Counted from the first letter of the stretch, positions 1 to 8,253 are shown. The stretch is DNA of 64,000 nucleotides from Acidobacteriota bacterium (GCA_016196035.1 JACPYM010000111.1:1-64000); one strand, 5' to 3'. The notes: generated by a model not told the origin, from the sequence alone. Numbers and translations are program-made.

Positions 1-444
1 ACGCTGACCTCGATAGGATGTCGCGCGAGGAACTGGTCGAGGAAGTGAAGAAGCTTAGATCGGTTTTCACTTCGGTGTATGGCAAAAGCCGCGCAAGCGG
101 GACAGTACCGCGCGCGTGATAAAGCGGCGCGTTAAGTACGTCTGACTGGCGCAACGCCGAAGCGCCGCTTGCTCACGCGCGCGGTACTGTCCCGGCGCGG
201 CGCGCCTACCGTACACGCAAATGAAAACCGATCTGGGCATGGCATCCGTCAGCATCGCGACAGCTCGCTGCACGAGCTCTGCTGGCACCATCCGGCGCTG
301 TGGGGACTGTTGCCGGAAACGACCGATCCACTTCCGGTTGTGCCAGCTTGGCCGCAGCTCATGCAAGGATGTGTCAAGTATTGGCAATCGCTTGACGAGC
401 AGGCTCCGGCCGCACCCCGAACCAACGAGCCGTATGCGAAGTAA
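1..444 (+). pseudogene. Small conserved protein interrupted by a repeat element
   Basis: Two in-frame pieces flank the repeat at 58-233. The left piece (from at least position 3, with an ATG at 18) reads MSREELVEEVKKL, and the right piece reads GIRQHRDSSLHELCWHH and ends at the TAA at 442-444. Removing 178 bases (58-235: the element plus one copy of its two-base target) joins them as KKLRHGIRQHRD in a single frame. I recall short conserved bacterial proteins of this kind (an SREEL start, then HRDS and CWHHPALWGLLPE) but know no function for them. The gene may begin before the window edge. As it stands, the left reading frame runs into the element and stops there, so the protein is almost certainly not made. 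Confidence 0.75.
58..233 (-). mobile_element. MITE-like element, copy 1
   Basis: 176-bp non-coding element with termini GATCGGTTTTCA / TGAAAACCGATC. Its internal inverted repeat (GGGACAGTACCGCGCGCG and its complement) leads into a second conserved stretch, AGCGGCG / CGCCGCTT. It is flanked by TA on the left and by TG, probably a mutated TA, on the right. Orientation is judged by comparing its arms with copies 3, 5, 8 and 9. It splits the gene at 1-444. Confidence 0.85.
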
Positions 445-498
445 GTGAAAGAACGCATTATGTTTTAGATGAAAACTTCGTGCAGCGGCAGGGAATCA

Positions 499-978
499 AT
501 GATGTTCAGCGTTTTGCAAATTCTGACCGTACTGTTGGTCGCCGCGGCGCTGGCCTTATCGCGCACGCACGCTTTGGAATTGCCGGGCAAAATGCGGCTC
601 GACAACCAGGCGTATTACGCCGTGCAGCCTATCTATTATCCGGGCTTCACCGTCGGCGGCGGCATCGGCGACCTTGGCGGCACGCTGGCGACCCTTCTGC
701 TTCTGTTCCTGACGCCACAGGGCAGCACGGATTTTTGGCTGACGCTGGTGGCTTTGGTCGGACTGATCGGGATGCAGGCGGTCTATTGGATTGTTACGCA
801 TCCGGTCAATCAGTTCTGGCTGAAGGGCGAAAACCTGGATCGTTTCAGTTCCGGCTTTTTCTCGTTTGGAACGAAGGCGTCAAACGAGCAGCGTGCGCCG
901 GATTGGACAAAGTTGCGTGACCGTTGGGAGTATTCGCACGTCGTGTGCGCCGGCGCTCCTCATCACTATTATTGTTAG
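499..978 (+). CDS. DUF1772-like integral membrane protein, 3' end probably frameshifted
   Basis: The product begins with a hydrophobic helix (MMFSVLQILTVLLVAAALAL), followed by two more around TLATLLLLFL and LTLVALVGLIGMQAVYWIV. Near the C-terminus it has the RDRWEYSH motif typical of DUF1772-like four-helix membrane proteins. The expected fourth helix is missing from this frame. The overlapping frame reads ALLITIIVSE and stops at 985, so a single-base shift near 945 has probably swapped the tail. An upstream ATG at 469 is possible, but the MM at 499 starts directly at the helix. No function is known to me. It stands alone between the interrupted gene and a convergent CoA-binding protein. Confidence 0.6.
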   Translation: MMFSVLQILTVLLVAAALALSRTHALELPGKMRLDNQAYYAVQPIYYPGFTVGGGIGDLGGTLATLLLLFLTPQGSTDFWLTLVALVGLIGMQAVYWIVTHPVNQFWLKGENLDRFSSGFFSFGTKASNEQRAPDWTKLRDRWEYSHVVCAGAPHHYYC

Positions 979-1160
979 CGAATAAGCAGGAACCCAGAAC
1001 GGTCGCGGGTCACAAGTGATGATGACCCGCATTTGAGTGATGGGCGTAAAGCTTGCTGACCGCATCATGCATTACCGTTGATTTTGAGTAACACATAGCA
1101 AAAGAAGAACACCTTGTCCGGGCTGCTGTATCAGCCCCGCAACATTTCAAACCACAATCT

Positions 1161-1571
1161 TTAACGCCTGCGATACGCGTGCTCTTTCAAAATGCAGCGA
1201 TCCATCACCACCAACAATCCGGCCCCCAGCGCCCGTTGTGCCGCAGCTTCGTCAATCACGCCTTCCTGCAACCAGACCGCTTTGGCGCCCAGCGCAATCG
1301 CTTCATCCACGACTGCCCCAACATCTTCTGCGCGGCGAAAGATGTCCACTAATTCGAGCGGCCCCGGCACGTCACTCAAGCTGGCGTAAGCCTTTTCGCC
1401 CAACACTTCGCGTTCATTCGGGTTGACCGGGATAATGCGATAGCCGTGTTGTTGCATGTAGCGGGAGACGCCATAACTGGGCCGCATCGGATTAGAAGAC
1501 AAGCCTACAACGGCGATGTTTTTATACTCTTTGAAAATACGTGCGATAACTTCGGGGTCATTAAAGTTCAT
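1161..1571 (-). CDS. CoA-binding domain protein (YccU-like)
   Basis: A protein of about 136 residues with a Rossmann-type CoA-binding fold. After the first strand (NIAVVGLSSNPMRPSYGVSR) come IIPVNPNE, the VDIFRR segment and the AVWLQEGV motif, in the order usual for this family. Its length matches the family's usual 130-150 residues. The start is placed at MNFNDPEV because GGAAACACA lies just upstream; the longer frame, opening at 1625, adds 18 unconvincing residues. Members bind CoA and are thought to act in metabolism or protein acylation, but the role is not established. It is transcribed alone and convergent with the DUF1772-like gene. Confidence 0.85.
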   Translation of the reverse strand: MNFNDPEVIARIFKEYKNIAVVGLSSNPMRPSYGVSRYMQQHGYRIIPVNPNEREVLGEKAYASLSDVPGPLELVDIFRRAEDVGAVVDEAIALGAKAVWLQEGVIDEAAAQRALGAGLLVVMDRCILKEHAYRRR

Positions 1572-1642
1572 TGTGTTTCCATCATATAGGCAAACATCCG
1601 ATGCTGCGCGTGAGGTAAACTCCACGTCGGCATATTATCACC

Positions 1643-2632
1643 GAACTGGTTGCAAGTTTTGAAAACGGACCAAGTCCTGCAATGATAGGCGTCTAAGCCT
1701 CGCAGTAAGAGTTTCTCGCAGGACACAAATCAAACTTGAGTAAAAGAGCGAAAAAGCCAGAAAAGCCCGAATACAACGTCATTCCCGTCCAGTTGAGCGA
1801 GCCCGAGTTCGAACAATTTATCTTGCCGCATCTCTCGTTGCCACAGCGGGGGCCGGCATGCAAGATCGGGTATCACAAAGTTTTCAACTACATCCTCAAA
1901 GTTCTTTACACCGGGATGCAGTGGAAAGAGTTGCCGATTGAGAAAGACCCGGAGGGCAAAGCGGAACTCCACTACACGGGCGTCTTCAAGGTCTTTGCAC
2001 ATTGGGCCGATGATGGCTCGTTGGAAAAAGCCTTCATCGCCTCCGTCCAGCATCTGGCGGAAGAAAACAAGTTCGACTTGAGCTTGTTGCACGGCCATGG
2101 TTCCAACACCGTGGCCAAAAAAGGGGCGACGGCATCGGTTACAGCGGCCACAAACACCAGAAGGGGGAAAAGGTCATCGCGATTGCCGACAACCACGGCT
2201 AGGTCCTGTCGCCCTTGACGATTGCGCCGGTCAACAAAACCGCTATGGTGTTGTTGGCGGACGGCTTGCAAGACCTCAAGCGCGTCGCGACGGCGGCCGG
2301 GCTTGAGATCAAGGGGGCCATGCTCAATCTGGACGCAGGCTTTGACAGCAAAGCCAATCGCAAACACGTTTTCAACGCTGGGCTGAAACCGAACAGCGCC
2401 GAAAATCCGCGCAATCGCCCAACACCCAAACGTGGCCGCCCGCGTTTCTTTGATACAGTGCTCTACGCGGTGCGCTTTACCATCGAACGCGTGTTTGCCT
2501 GGGAAGACAAATTCAAACGTTTGCTCTTACGATTTGAGACCAAGCAGAAACGTCATCTTGGCTTCAAACTGATCGCCTTCACCCTCATCAATCTGAGGGA
2601 ATTTTGTGAAGGATAAAACTTGCAACCAGTTC
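1643..2632 (+). mobile_element. Decayed IS5-type insertion sequence
   Basis: An inverted repeat, GAACTGGTTGCAAGTTTT at 1643-1660 and its exact complement at 2615-2632, encloses the broken transposase. The element is about 990 bp, in the usual size range for IS5-family elements. The exact outer ends and the target duplication cannot be fixed from the flanks. This terminal repeat is not shared with the MITE-like elements (GATCGG ends), so this element is not their obvious driver. Confidence 0.75.
1736..2616 (+). pseudogene. IS5-family DDE transposase, frameshifted and with an internal stop
   Basis: The first part (TTG start, MSKRAKKPEKPEY) contains the N-terminal region typical of IS5-type transposases, with LYTGMQWKELP. 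A base is missing near 2122-2128, in the A/G run of VAKKG. The next stretch in the shifted frame reads GYSGHKHQKGEKVIAIADNHG, then a TAG at about 2200, then VLSPLTIAPVNKT. The last part carries LNLDAGFDS, ENPRNR, and FAWEDKFKRLLLRFE with the ending LINLREFCEG. The TAG stands where a tyrosine is normally found (HGYVL). With one frameshift and one stop the enzyme is dead unless both are sequence errors. Confidence 0.85.
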
Positions 2633-2893
2633 ATTGCAAAATCTCCTTTGAGTAGTGGATTGATTGGTTGTCCGTTGCTCAACGGCCCTCACCTGCACAC
2701 GCGCAACTTGCGGGGCAAAAAGCTCAGGACGTGCATAATTCTTTCAGCGAATTTTCAAGGTTAGCCAATTACTGGTTGGTTGCCGGTTCGCTAGGGGCAG
2801 CACCGCCGCTCAAACCGTGATTGCTCGCGTCACGTTAGACATGTGTGCGCCCTTCGCGCCGCCCCAACAGCGAGAGGCAGCGGTCATTCGTGG
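2633..2893. other. Intergenic stretch without recognisable genes
   Basis: Lies between the right end of the decayed insertion sequence and the stop codon of the M48-type peptidase. I see no convincing reading frame, hairpin terminator or repeat here. Confidence 0.6.
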
Positions 2894-4156
2894 TTATGCC
2901 ACCCGCGAACGGCCCAGCTTGCTCAAGACCTTTTCGTAGCCACCTACCGCCACCCAATCCAGCAATTCAGCCGTGCGGCTGATGGTAAATGGCTGGCGAT
3001 GAGTGACGTTACTTAGAAAACTAAACGCTTGATCAAGCATGCTTTGATTGACGCGCGCGCGGAAGGCGGCGGCTTGTTTGACCAGCGCGCGGGTGTGCAA
3101 TTCACCGAAGCGGCGCGCGGGGTAGCCCGACAGTTTCAGCAACACGCGCAAGACGGCTTCGTGGTTTTGGCAGGCCAAATAGCCAGCACGGTCAGCCGTG
3201 TGTTCGGCGTAACGGCACCAGCGATAGAGTTTCAAACCGAGCACCGCATCCACGGCGAGTTTGCCAATGCCGATGGTCGCGCTGGAAATGGCGGCGGCGG
3301 CGCCACAAACGGTTTCGGCGACAGCTTGGTATTTCGCATGTCCGGCCATGACGTGGCCCAGTTCACGCCCCAGCACGAAGACCATTTCTTCTTCGTCAAA
3401 GAGACCGGCAGCCATTGATTCCAGCACAACGACCGGTTCGTCCATGCCCAGCGTGTAGCTGCGTGTGCCGCCCTGTGTTAGGTACAGCAGCGGCGGACAG
3501 TCAAGCCCCAGCGCCTGACTGGCGGTTTCATAGCGCCGGTAAAGCCAGGGCTGGCTGCGGGGCGTGACCAGTAAAGCATTCGCCATTAGCGCGACTTCCT
3601 GACTGCGCTTGTAAAAGTCGCCAGCGGCGGCCACCAGGTCGGGTAAGAGCGGGACTTGCTTGATTGCCGCCAGCGTTGATTGATCGAGTGGGTGTTCGAA
3701 ATCCTGGCTAGTCAGGCCGATCAAGAGCCGACGTTCGAGCCGGTTTTGGGTGGCCCATTGCAGGGCCAATTGATCAATCAAATTCCGCAGTTGGCGCGGC
3801 GGCCTTTTGATGATTGACGCGGCGGTGGGACGCGGAGTCAAGCTCGCCAGCACGGTGTCGAGCAGTTGGCGGGTTTGTGCTTCGCGTTCCGGCCAGAGGG
3901 CCAACGCATCGAAGATCACGCTGGCCCGCGTGGCGGCTTCGTGGTCAAGTTGCGCGGCGCAATACACGTAACTCCACAGGGCCAGGCTTTCGGCTTGGCT
4001 GAAGGGGGTTCGGGTGAGCAGCTTGGCGACTTGTGAGCGCCCTAACGCCTGTACGTGGTGGGCAGGAAAATCCAGGGGCAACAGCCAGGCGATGACGCTA
4101 CGCGCCACTTCCTTCGGGCCAATCGCCCATTTGGGTGTTGTTTGATTGGTTGTCAT
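2894..4156 (-). CDS. M48-type (Ste24/HtpX-like) peptidase with altered zinc motif
   Basis: 420 residues and the last gene of the five-gene cassette, 70 bases after the small 65-residue gene. The C-terminal half resembles M48 peptidases: FVLGRELGHVMAGH at about 261-273, where HExxH would be expected, and YAEHTADRAGYLACQ at about 316-330, holding the usual third-ligand glutamate and the ADRAG motif. The first zinc-binding histidine is arginine (RELGH), so catalysis may be impaired or metal binding altered. The N-terminal 200 residues are helical with no domain I recognise. No clear signal peptide is visible. The ATG is preceded by GAGGAACGTT, nearly the same start context as the first cassette gene. 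The peptidase may be the effector or processing step of the cassette, which is an inference from position. Confidence 0.75.
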   Translation of the reverse strand: MTTNQTTPKWAIGPKEVARSVIAWLLPLDFPAHHVQALGRSQVAKLLTRTPFSQAESLALWSYVYCAAQLDHEAATRASVIFDALALWPEREAQTRQLLDTVLASLTPRPTAASIIKRPPRQLRNLIDQLALQWATQNRLERRLLIGLTSQDFEHPLDQSTLAAIKQVPLLPDLVAAAGDFYKRSQEVALMANALLVTPRSQPWLYRRYETASQALGLDCPPLLYLTQGGTRSYTLGMDEPVVVLESMAAGLFDEEEMVFVLGRELGHVMAGHAKYQAVAETVCGAAAAISSATIGIGKLAVDAVLGLKLYRWCRYAEHTADRAGYLACQNHEAVLRVLLKLSGYPARRFGELHTRALVKQAAAFRARVNQSMLDQAFSFLSNVTHRQPFTISRTAELLDWVAVGGYEKVLSKLGRSRVA

Positions 4157-4226
4157 AACGTTCCTCGGTTCTTTCGCACGGGCGCGAGTGCGGTTCGTAG
4201 TTGTGGCACGGGAAGCCGGGCGGCAT

Positions 4227-4424
4227 TCACTGGTGTGCGCGGGCAGGCGTCTGGCCGCTGCTGCTCCCAGTGCCCTGTCGGTGCGCGCGTTCCGTCGTGG
4301 TGTTATTTACCGGTGGCGGCGGGGGCGCGCCGGTGTTGCGCCCCCGCATGTAAAGCGCGTCATAAATCCAGGCTTCGATCCGTTCCAGATGGTCGAAAGC
4401 CGAAAGGTTTTCTTGCTCGTTCAT
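4227..4424 (-). CDS. Small hypothetical protein of the GTPase cassette
   Basis: 65 residues. It begins MNEQENLSAFDHLERIEAW, an acidic amphipathic helix, and then becomes a low-complexity Pro/Thr/Ser-rich tail. It looks real because its ATG overlaps the TGA of the preceding gene (ATGA at 4421-4424) and a strong GAAGGAGGCGGG ribosome site lies directly upstream. I recognise no family. Position between the unknown protein and the peptidase suggests a small partner or regulator, but nothing in the sequence proves it. Confidence 0.6.
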   Translation of the reverse strand: MNEQENLSAFDHLERIEAWIYDALYMRGRNTGAPPPPPVNNTTTERAHRQGTGSSSGQTPARAHQ

Positions 4425-5305
4425 CGTCCCGCCTCCTTCTTCAACGGCAAGCCTGCCTCAGTTGGCTGGCCGCTCAGGAAATTGGTGCAATGCCCAAAGG
4501 CTTTGCCCAGATGGTAAATGACTTGCTCGAACTCGGCCCAGTTCTGGCAGGCAACCAGACGTTCCCACAGCCATTGCGTAAAAGACGCATCCGGCAGGTT
4601 CGGTTGGTCACCGTTGGGCAGCCAGCCTTCGTGAGACGTGCGGTCGGTCAGCGCCCGCCAAATCCCGCGCAACCGTTCCGGCACCAGGCCTTTGGTAATC
4701 ACCACCAGCGGCATGACGCTTTCTGACTGCCGCCGCGTCTGACGACTGGCCGCCGCAGCGAAATCGAAGCGTAGCCATTCGACCAATTGCTGCAAGCGTT
4801 CAGGCTGCAAGGCCGCCAAATGCGGTTGTGCGCTACAGGGTATGTGCGCGGCGGCCAGCCGCTCGACCTCTTCTTGCCGCCACGCCATCGCGCATTCTTG
4901 CAGGTAGGCCCGCAGTTGCGGCGCGGCCTCGGCGGTTTCCTGCATCACAGCGCTTATCAATTGCCCCAAAAGTGTGTTGAGGATTTCCTCCTGCGTCCAC
5001 CAATGGCGCAACAGACCGCCATAAAACTCTGTGGCGAGCACGGCTTCGTCGAATTCGATCAGTAAGGTGAATTGGGTTGTTCGCGTCATGCCGTCGCTCG
5101 CGTTGCTGGCAGCCGGGCCCCAGTAAATGCCATAACAGCCGCCACGCGTCCGGTACAAAATGGCTGCGTAAGCGCGCGTCAGGTCGCGTTGTTTGAGCAC
5201 GACGTAGGACGCCGGGTCACGTTCCACCGGTTGAGCGCCTTCAGCGGTGAGGCTGTACCATTCGTAATCCTCGCCGAATTTCTTGGAATTAATGAAAACT
5301 CTCAT
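4421..5305 (-). CDS. Hypothetical protein of the GTPase cassette
   Basis: 294 residues starting MRVFINSKKFGEDYEWYSL, with AGGAGATCACA before the ATG. Its first 17 bases overlap the end of the GTPase gene, so the two are probably translated together. The N-terminal 130 residues look like an alpha/beta domain (YAAILYRTRGGCYGIYWG, TLLIEFDEAVLATEFYGG). The rest is helical and rich in Trp, Leu and Gln. There is no signal peptide or membrane segment. I recognise no family. GTPase-linked conflict operons described in other bacteria often carry dedicated GTPase-regulating proteins next to the GTPase, and this could be one, but no motif confirms it. Confidence 0.7.
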   Translation of the reverse strand: MRVFINSKKFGEDYEWYSLTAEGAQPVERDPASYVVLKQRDLTRAYAAILYRTRGGCYGIYWGPAASNASDGMTRTTQFTLLIEFDEAVLATEFYGGLLRHWWTQEEILNTLLGQLISAVMQETAEAAPQLRAYLQECAMAWRQEEVERLAAAHIPCSAQPHLAALQPERLQQLVEWLRFDFAAAASRQTRRQSESVMPLVVITKGLVPERLRGIWRALTDRTSHEGWLPNGDQPNLPDASFTQWLWERLVACQNWAEFEQVIYHLGKAFGHCTNFLSGQPTEAGLPLKKEAGR

Positions 5306-6506
5306 TGTGATCTCCTTGCGTTGCAGTCAGGTTGATAAGGTACTTGGGGGGGCAAGCCTCCAGCAAGACTTTCATCCACTCTGGCAAACCAACAGTGGCA
5401 GATGGGCCGCCGACTTGCCTGGTGGCGCGGCGCGGCGTCAATAAACCGGGATCCTGGGTCACCACGAATGGCTCGTCCTGTTTCATCCCGTCAGCGAAGA
5501 GCGCCACGGCCCCACACAACTTTTCTGACCGTTCCAGCCAGCGGTCAAAGTCTTCCTGCATTTTGCTCTTCACGCCAAACACGCCCATGCAGCGATGCCC
5601 CCATTTTTTCCAGAAACTGCGTTGGGCAAGCGCGCCTTGCGCCGCTTCCTGTTTGGCCTGGGCGTATACGCGCAATTGATTGGTCACGTAATTGAGCACG
5701 TAACGTAGGGGCTGATCGCAATCCACCGGGCGGTAGGATTCCGCGCGCACTTTGACGAAAACCGGTTGTTCCTGTGCGTTGAATTGCTGGAACTCAACGG
5801 CCCCCAACGTCTGGATCGGACAGACCGCGACGGCGATGTGATCGTCATAGCCTTCCAGTACCTGAAAGGCGCGCGCATAACGTTCGCGTAGTTTTGCCAG
5901 CACAGCAGAGCCTTCGTCCCGCCGCAGCCAGAATTCGCCCCGCATCAGCGTGAAGAGCACCAGCCGGTTTGGACAATCTTCATTGGCTGCTTTGAAAGCA
6001 TTCGACAGCAAGGTGCCGATTACACCGGGACGATTGCTTTCTTCGTGCAAATGGTCGGCGTGCGTCATCAACGAGGGCACATCCACGGCAATCAACACGA
6101 CGCGCGCGGTGCTCAGTTTCTCTTCGACCTGTTGCAGCTTGCGGCTGTTCTTGCTGAGCCAGCCACCCGGATAATCACGGAAAACGATGCCGAAGCCGGC
6201 ACGACTGGCCGTATGGCGTAACTCCAATTCGTAATTGCGCTCGTCAATCGTGCCACTGATGCCGTTGCGGCAATCCACCACGCCATCGTCGCCAGCGGCC
6301 AGTTTTTTCAGCTCCAGCAGCCGTTGATCCAACTCGTCGCCGGTCTGCGCGTCGGGTTGGAGTTGCAATTTCGGATCGTTGCAAACGTTGCCGAACTCAT
6401 TCCACATCGCCGCGATCATGCTGGTCTTGCCGACCCCGCTCGCCCCCAGCATCGTGATGGGAAAGTCCACTTTGAACTCCACTCTGGAAACAGTTTGTGC
6501 CTGCAT
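5289..6506 (-). CDS. P-loop GTPase (TRAFAC-like) of the five-gene cassette
   Basis: 405 residues. Walker A is GASGVGKTSM at 21-30. A switch-II-like DYPGGWL sits at 111-117, and a hydrophobic strand RVVLIAVDVPSL follows at about 135-146. I do not see a canonical NKxD base-recognition motif, so nucleotide specificity is inferred from the G1 and G3 motifs. The pattern resembles the TRAFAC-class GTPases found in bacterial conflict operons. The C-terminal third is helical and basic (FWKKWGHRCMGVFG). The start has AAAAGGAGAACC upstream. It lies 30 bases after the coiled-coil gene and overlaps the next gene by 17 bases, so it is clearly one operon. Cytoplasmic. Confidence 0.8.
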   Translation of the reverse strand: MQAQTVSRVEFKVDFPITMLGASGVGKTSMIAAMWNEFGNVCNDPKLQLQPDAQTGDELDQRLLELKKLAAGDDGVVDCRNGISGTIDERNYELELRHTASRAGFGIVFRDYPGGWLSKNSRKLQQVEEKLSTARVVLIAVDVPSLMTHADHLHEESNRPGVIGTLLSNAFKAANEDCPNRLVLFTLMRGEFWLRRDEGSAVLAKLRERYARAFQVLEGYDDHIAVAVCPIQTLGAVEFQQFNAQEQPVFVKVRAESYRPVDCDQPLRYVLNYVTNQLRVYAQAKQEAAQGALAQRSFWKKWGHRCMGVFGVKSKMQEDFDRWLERSEKLCGAVALFADGMKQDEPFVVTQDPGLLTPRRATRQVGGPSATVGLPEWMKVLLEACPPKYLINLTATQGDHNESFH

Positions 6507-6536
6507 TGGTTCTCCTTTTGAAGCGAAAGATGGTTA

Positions 6537-7739
6537 CTACTCAAACAAACCGGTGTCTGCAAAATCGGTTTGAAAAGCCGCGTCGTGGGCATTCACGCGC
6601 ACAAACGCCTGGTGGGCGGTCTCCAGCATTTGCTGGACTTGAGCGGCGGAATAAGGCGCGTCGAACGCTACGGGCAGTTCGAATTTGGCATCCACGACGT
6701 GGTCACCGTCCCGATCCAGATAACCCATCGTCGTGTCAGCCTCCTGCTGCACGACTAGCTCCTGATCGCCGGAAATCACCCGCACTGCGTCCGGCCCGTC
6801 GTGATGATCGCGGTCAAACCGCTCGACCAATGTCTCCGGCTTGCCGTCTACATTCAGATCGAAGGATTGCATGCTGTTGATTTGCTGCTCGAAGCCCTGC
6901 ACTGCTGTGCGGAATTCCTCGTCAGTTCCATAAAGCGCCAAGCCCTGGTCGAGCACTTGTTCCGGTTCGGGATTGGGCATGTGTTCGCGCGGCGCGCCGG
7001 TTGGTTGCCACGGTTGCGCTGCATTCAATTGATTCATCGTTGGTTCCTCCACTGGTTGAATGGTTTCGGTTGAATGGCTGCCGCGCTGCACTTCGTATGC
7101 GGCAACCAAGGTGTCTTTGCTGGCGGCATCGGCTTCATAACCGGCCCGCTGGCTTTCGTATTGTCCCGACTGCTGTGCGTAAAGCGCGGCAGAGCTCTGG
7201 TGTGCGGAGGCTTCGCGCTCGGCTTGTGAAGCAGAATCTTGCAGGCTCTGCGCTTGTTGCTCGTGCTCGTGCGCTACGCGCTCGTAGCCTTTGGCCTTGT
7301 CTTCATAGTCGGCGGCGGCGTTGGCGTGACTATTGGCCTCTGACCAATAGTCTTCCGCCGTGCGAAGCGCCTGGGCTGAGTCACTGCTGTGGCCTTCTCT
7401 GGTGGAACGTGCGGCCTGTTCTGCGTAATAGCGCGCATTGGTCGCGGCTTGCTCTGATTGATTGTGCTGATTGGCGGCTTGCGTTTTGGCTTCCGCCGCC
7501 TGGCTGCGGAAGCCGTCGGCCTGCGTACTGGCAACTTGCGCCTGACTTTGATATTGCGCGGCCTGATTTGTGTATTGCCCGACTTGCCCACGCTCGTCTT
7601 CGGCCTGTTGGCGGGCATCCGCCGCTTGTGTTGCGGCGTGTGTCGCTTGTTGCCGGTAATCCGCCGCGCGTTCGCTCAGTAGTGCGGTAAGCGAGTCGTC
7701 TGAGAGCGAATTGTTTACGCTCAATCCCGTTCGGTTCAT
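6537..7739 (-). CDS. Ala/Gln-rich coiled-coil protein with Asp-rich calcium-loop-like motifs
   Basis: 400 residues and the first gene of the cassette. Residues 20-235 form a long Ala/Gln-rich helical region built of degenerate short repeats such as ADARQQAEDERG, QAAQYQSQAQ and AEQAARSTREG, likely an extended coiled coil. The C-terminal part has Asp-rich loops: DLNVDGKPE (from about 294), DRDHHDG (about 309) and DRDGDHVVDA (about 342), which resemble EF-hand or dockerin calcium loops. There is no signal peptide or membrane segment. The start has CAGAGGAGAACGTT directly upstream. It could be a scaffold or the protein acted on by the peptidase at the other end of the operon (inference). The alanine-rich region is low complexity, so similarity searches will be misleading there. 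Confidence 0.7.
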   Translation of the reverse strand: MNRTGLSVNNSLSDDSLTALLSERAADYRQQATHAATQAADARQQAEDERGQVGQYTNQAAQYQSQAQVASTQADGFRSQAAEAKTQAANQHNQSEQAATNARYYAEQAARSTREGHSSDSAQALRTAEDYWSEANSHANAAADYEDKAKGYERVAHEHEQQAQSLQDSASQAEREASAHQSSAALYAQQSGQYESQRAGYEADAASKDTLVAAYEVQRGSHSTETIQPVEEPTMNQLNAAQPWQPTGAPREHMPNPEPEQVLDQGLALYGTDEEFRTAVQGFEQQINSMQSFDLNVDGKPETLVERFDRDHHDGPDAVRVISGDQELVVQQEADTTMGYLDRDGDHVVDAKFELPVAFDAPYSAAQVQQMLETAHQAFVRVNAHDAAFQTDFADTGLFE

Positions 7740-7876
7740 AACGTTCTCCTCTGGTTGCGTTTGTTTTTTGTGCTAACCGAGCAGCCTTTGCTCGCTGCTC
7801 TGCCCATTAACGCGCAAACAGTGCAGCCAAAAGCTCAGACGCAAGCAAAATTTATTTGTAGCGGGACGAAACTTCG
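7740..7876 (-). promoter_or_regulatory. Leader region of the GTPase cassette
   Basis: This upstream region must hold the cassette promoter, though I cannot assign -35/-10 boxes with confidence. A short hairpin (GAGCAGC / GCTGCTC, 7779-7785 and 7794-7800) lies about 40 bases before the first start codon in the would-be leader RNA. It is followed by an A-rich stretch rather than a T-run, so it is not a standard attenuator. Confidence 0.3.
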
Positions 7877-7961
7877 CCACAGAGGCACTGAGACAGAGAG
7901 CGAGAGCAAGAACGTATTCCGGTCTTTCAAGTCTTCCCTCTGTGGCTCCGTGACTCTGTGG
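7877..7961. repeat. Inverted repeat of the CCACAGAG type
   Basis: CCACAGAGGCACTGAGACAG is mirrored by CTCTGTGGCTCCGTGACTCTGTGG about 60 bases away, making an imperfect palindrome of 85 bp. It is one of several short palindromic types in the window and contains no gene. Confidence 0.7.
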
Positions 7962-8030
7962 TAATGCTTCTGTGTAAGTCCTATGTAGTAGAAGGCGCGA
8001 CTGTGCGACTGGTAGCACAGGCCAAGCTTA

Positions 8031-8204
8031 GATCGGTTTGCACTTCGGTGTATGGCAAAAAGCCGCGCCGGGACAGTACCGCGCGCGTGAGCAAGCGGCG
8101 CTTCGGCGTTGCGTCAGTCAGCCGTGCTTGACGCGCCGCTTGCTCACGCGCGCGGTACTGTCCCGGCGCGGCGCGCCTACCGTACACGCAACTGAAAACC
8201 GATC
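8031..8204 (-). mobile_element. MITE-like element, copy 2
   Basis: 174 bp with perfect TA duplication on both sides (8029-8030 and 8205-8206). Termini are GATCGGTTTGCAC / TGAAAACCGATC. The internal stem GGGACAGTACCGCGCGCG pairs with its exact complement near the other end. It sits 49 bases upstream of the short-chain dehydrogenase start. A long reading frame opening inside the element runs into that gene but is not a real N-terminus. Confidence 0.9.
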
Positions 8205-8253
8205 TAAGGCAAGGAAGCGTAACCTTGAACCGCATTTAACCAGAGGAAATTTT

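Noticed and set aside
1643-2632. The IS5-type element as the driver of the MITE family
   Set aside because: Its terminal repeats (GAACTGGTTGCAAG) share nothing with GATCGGTTTTCA, and the transposase is broken.
8038-8253. Long N-terminal extension of the SDR frame through MITE copy 2
   Set aside because: The frame is open only because the element has no stop in that phase; a good ribosome site and the normal SDR N-terminus lie at 8254. The same applies to frames running from copies 3, 4 and 5 into the AraC, esterase and boxB genes.
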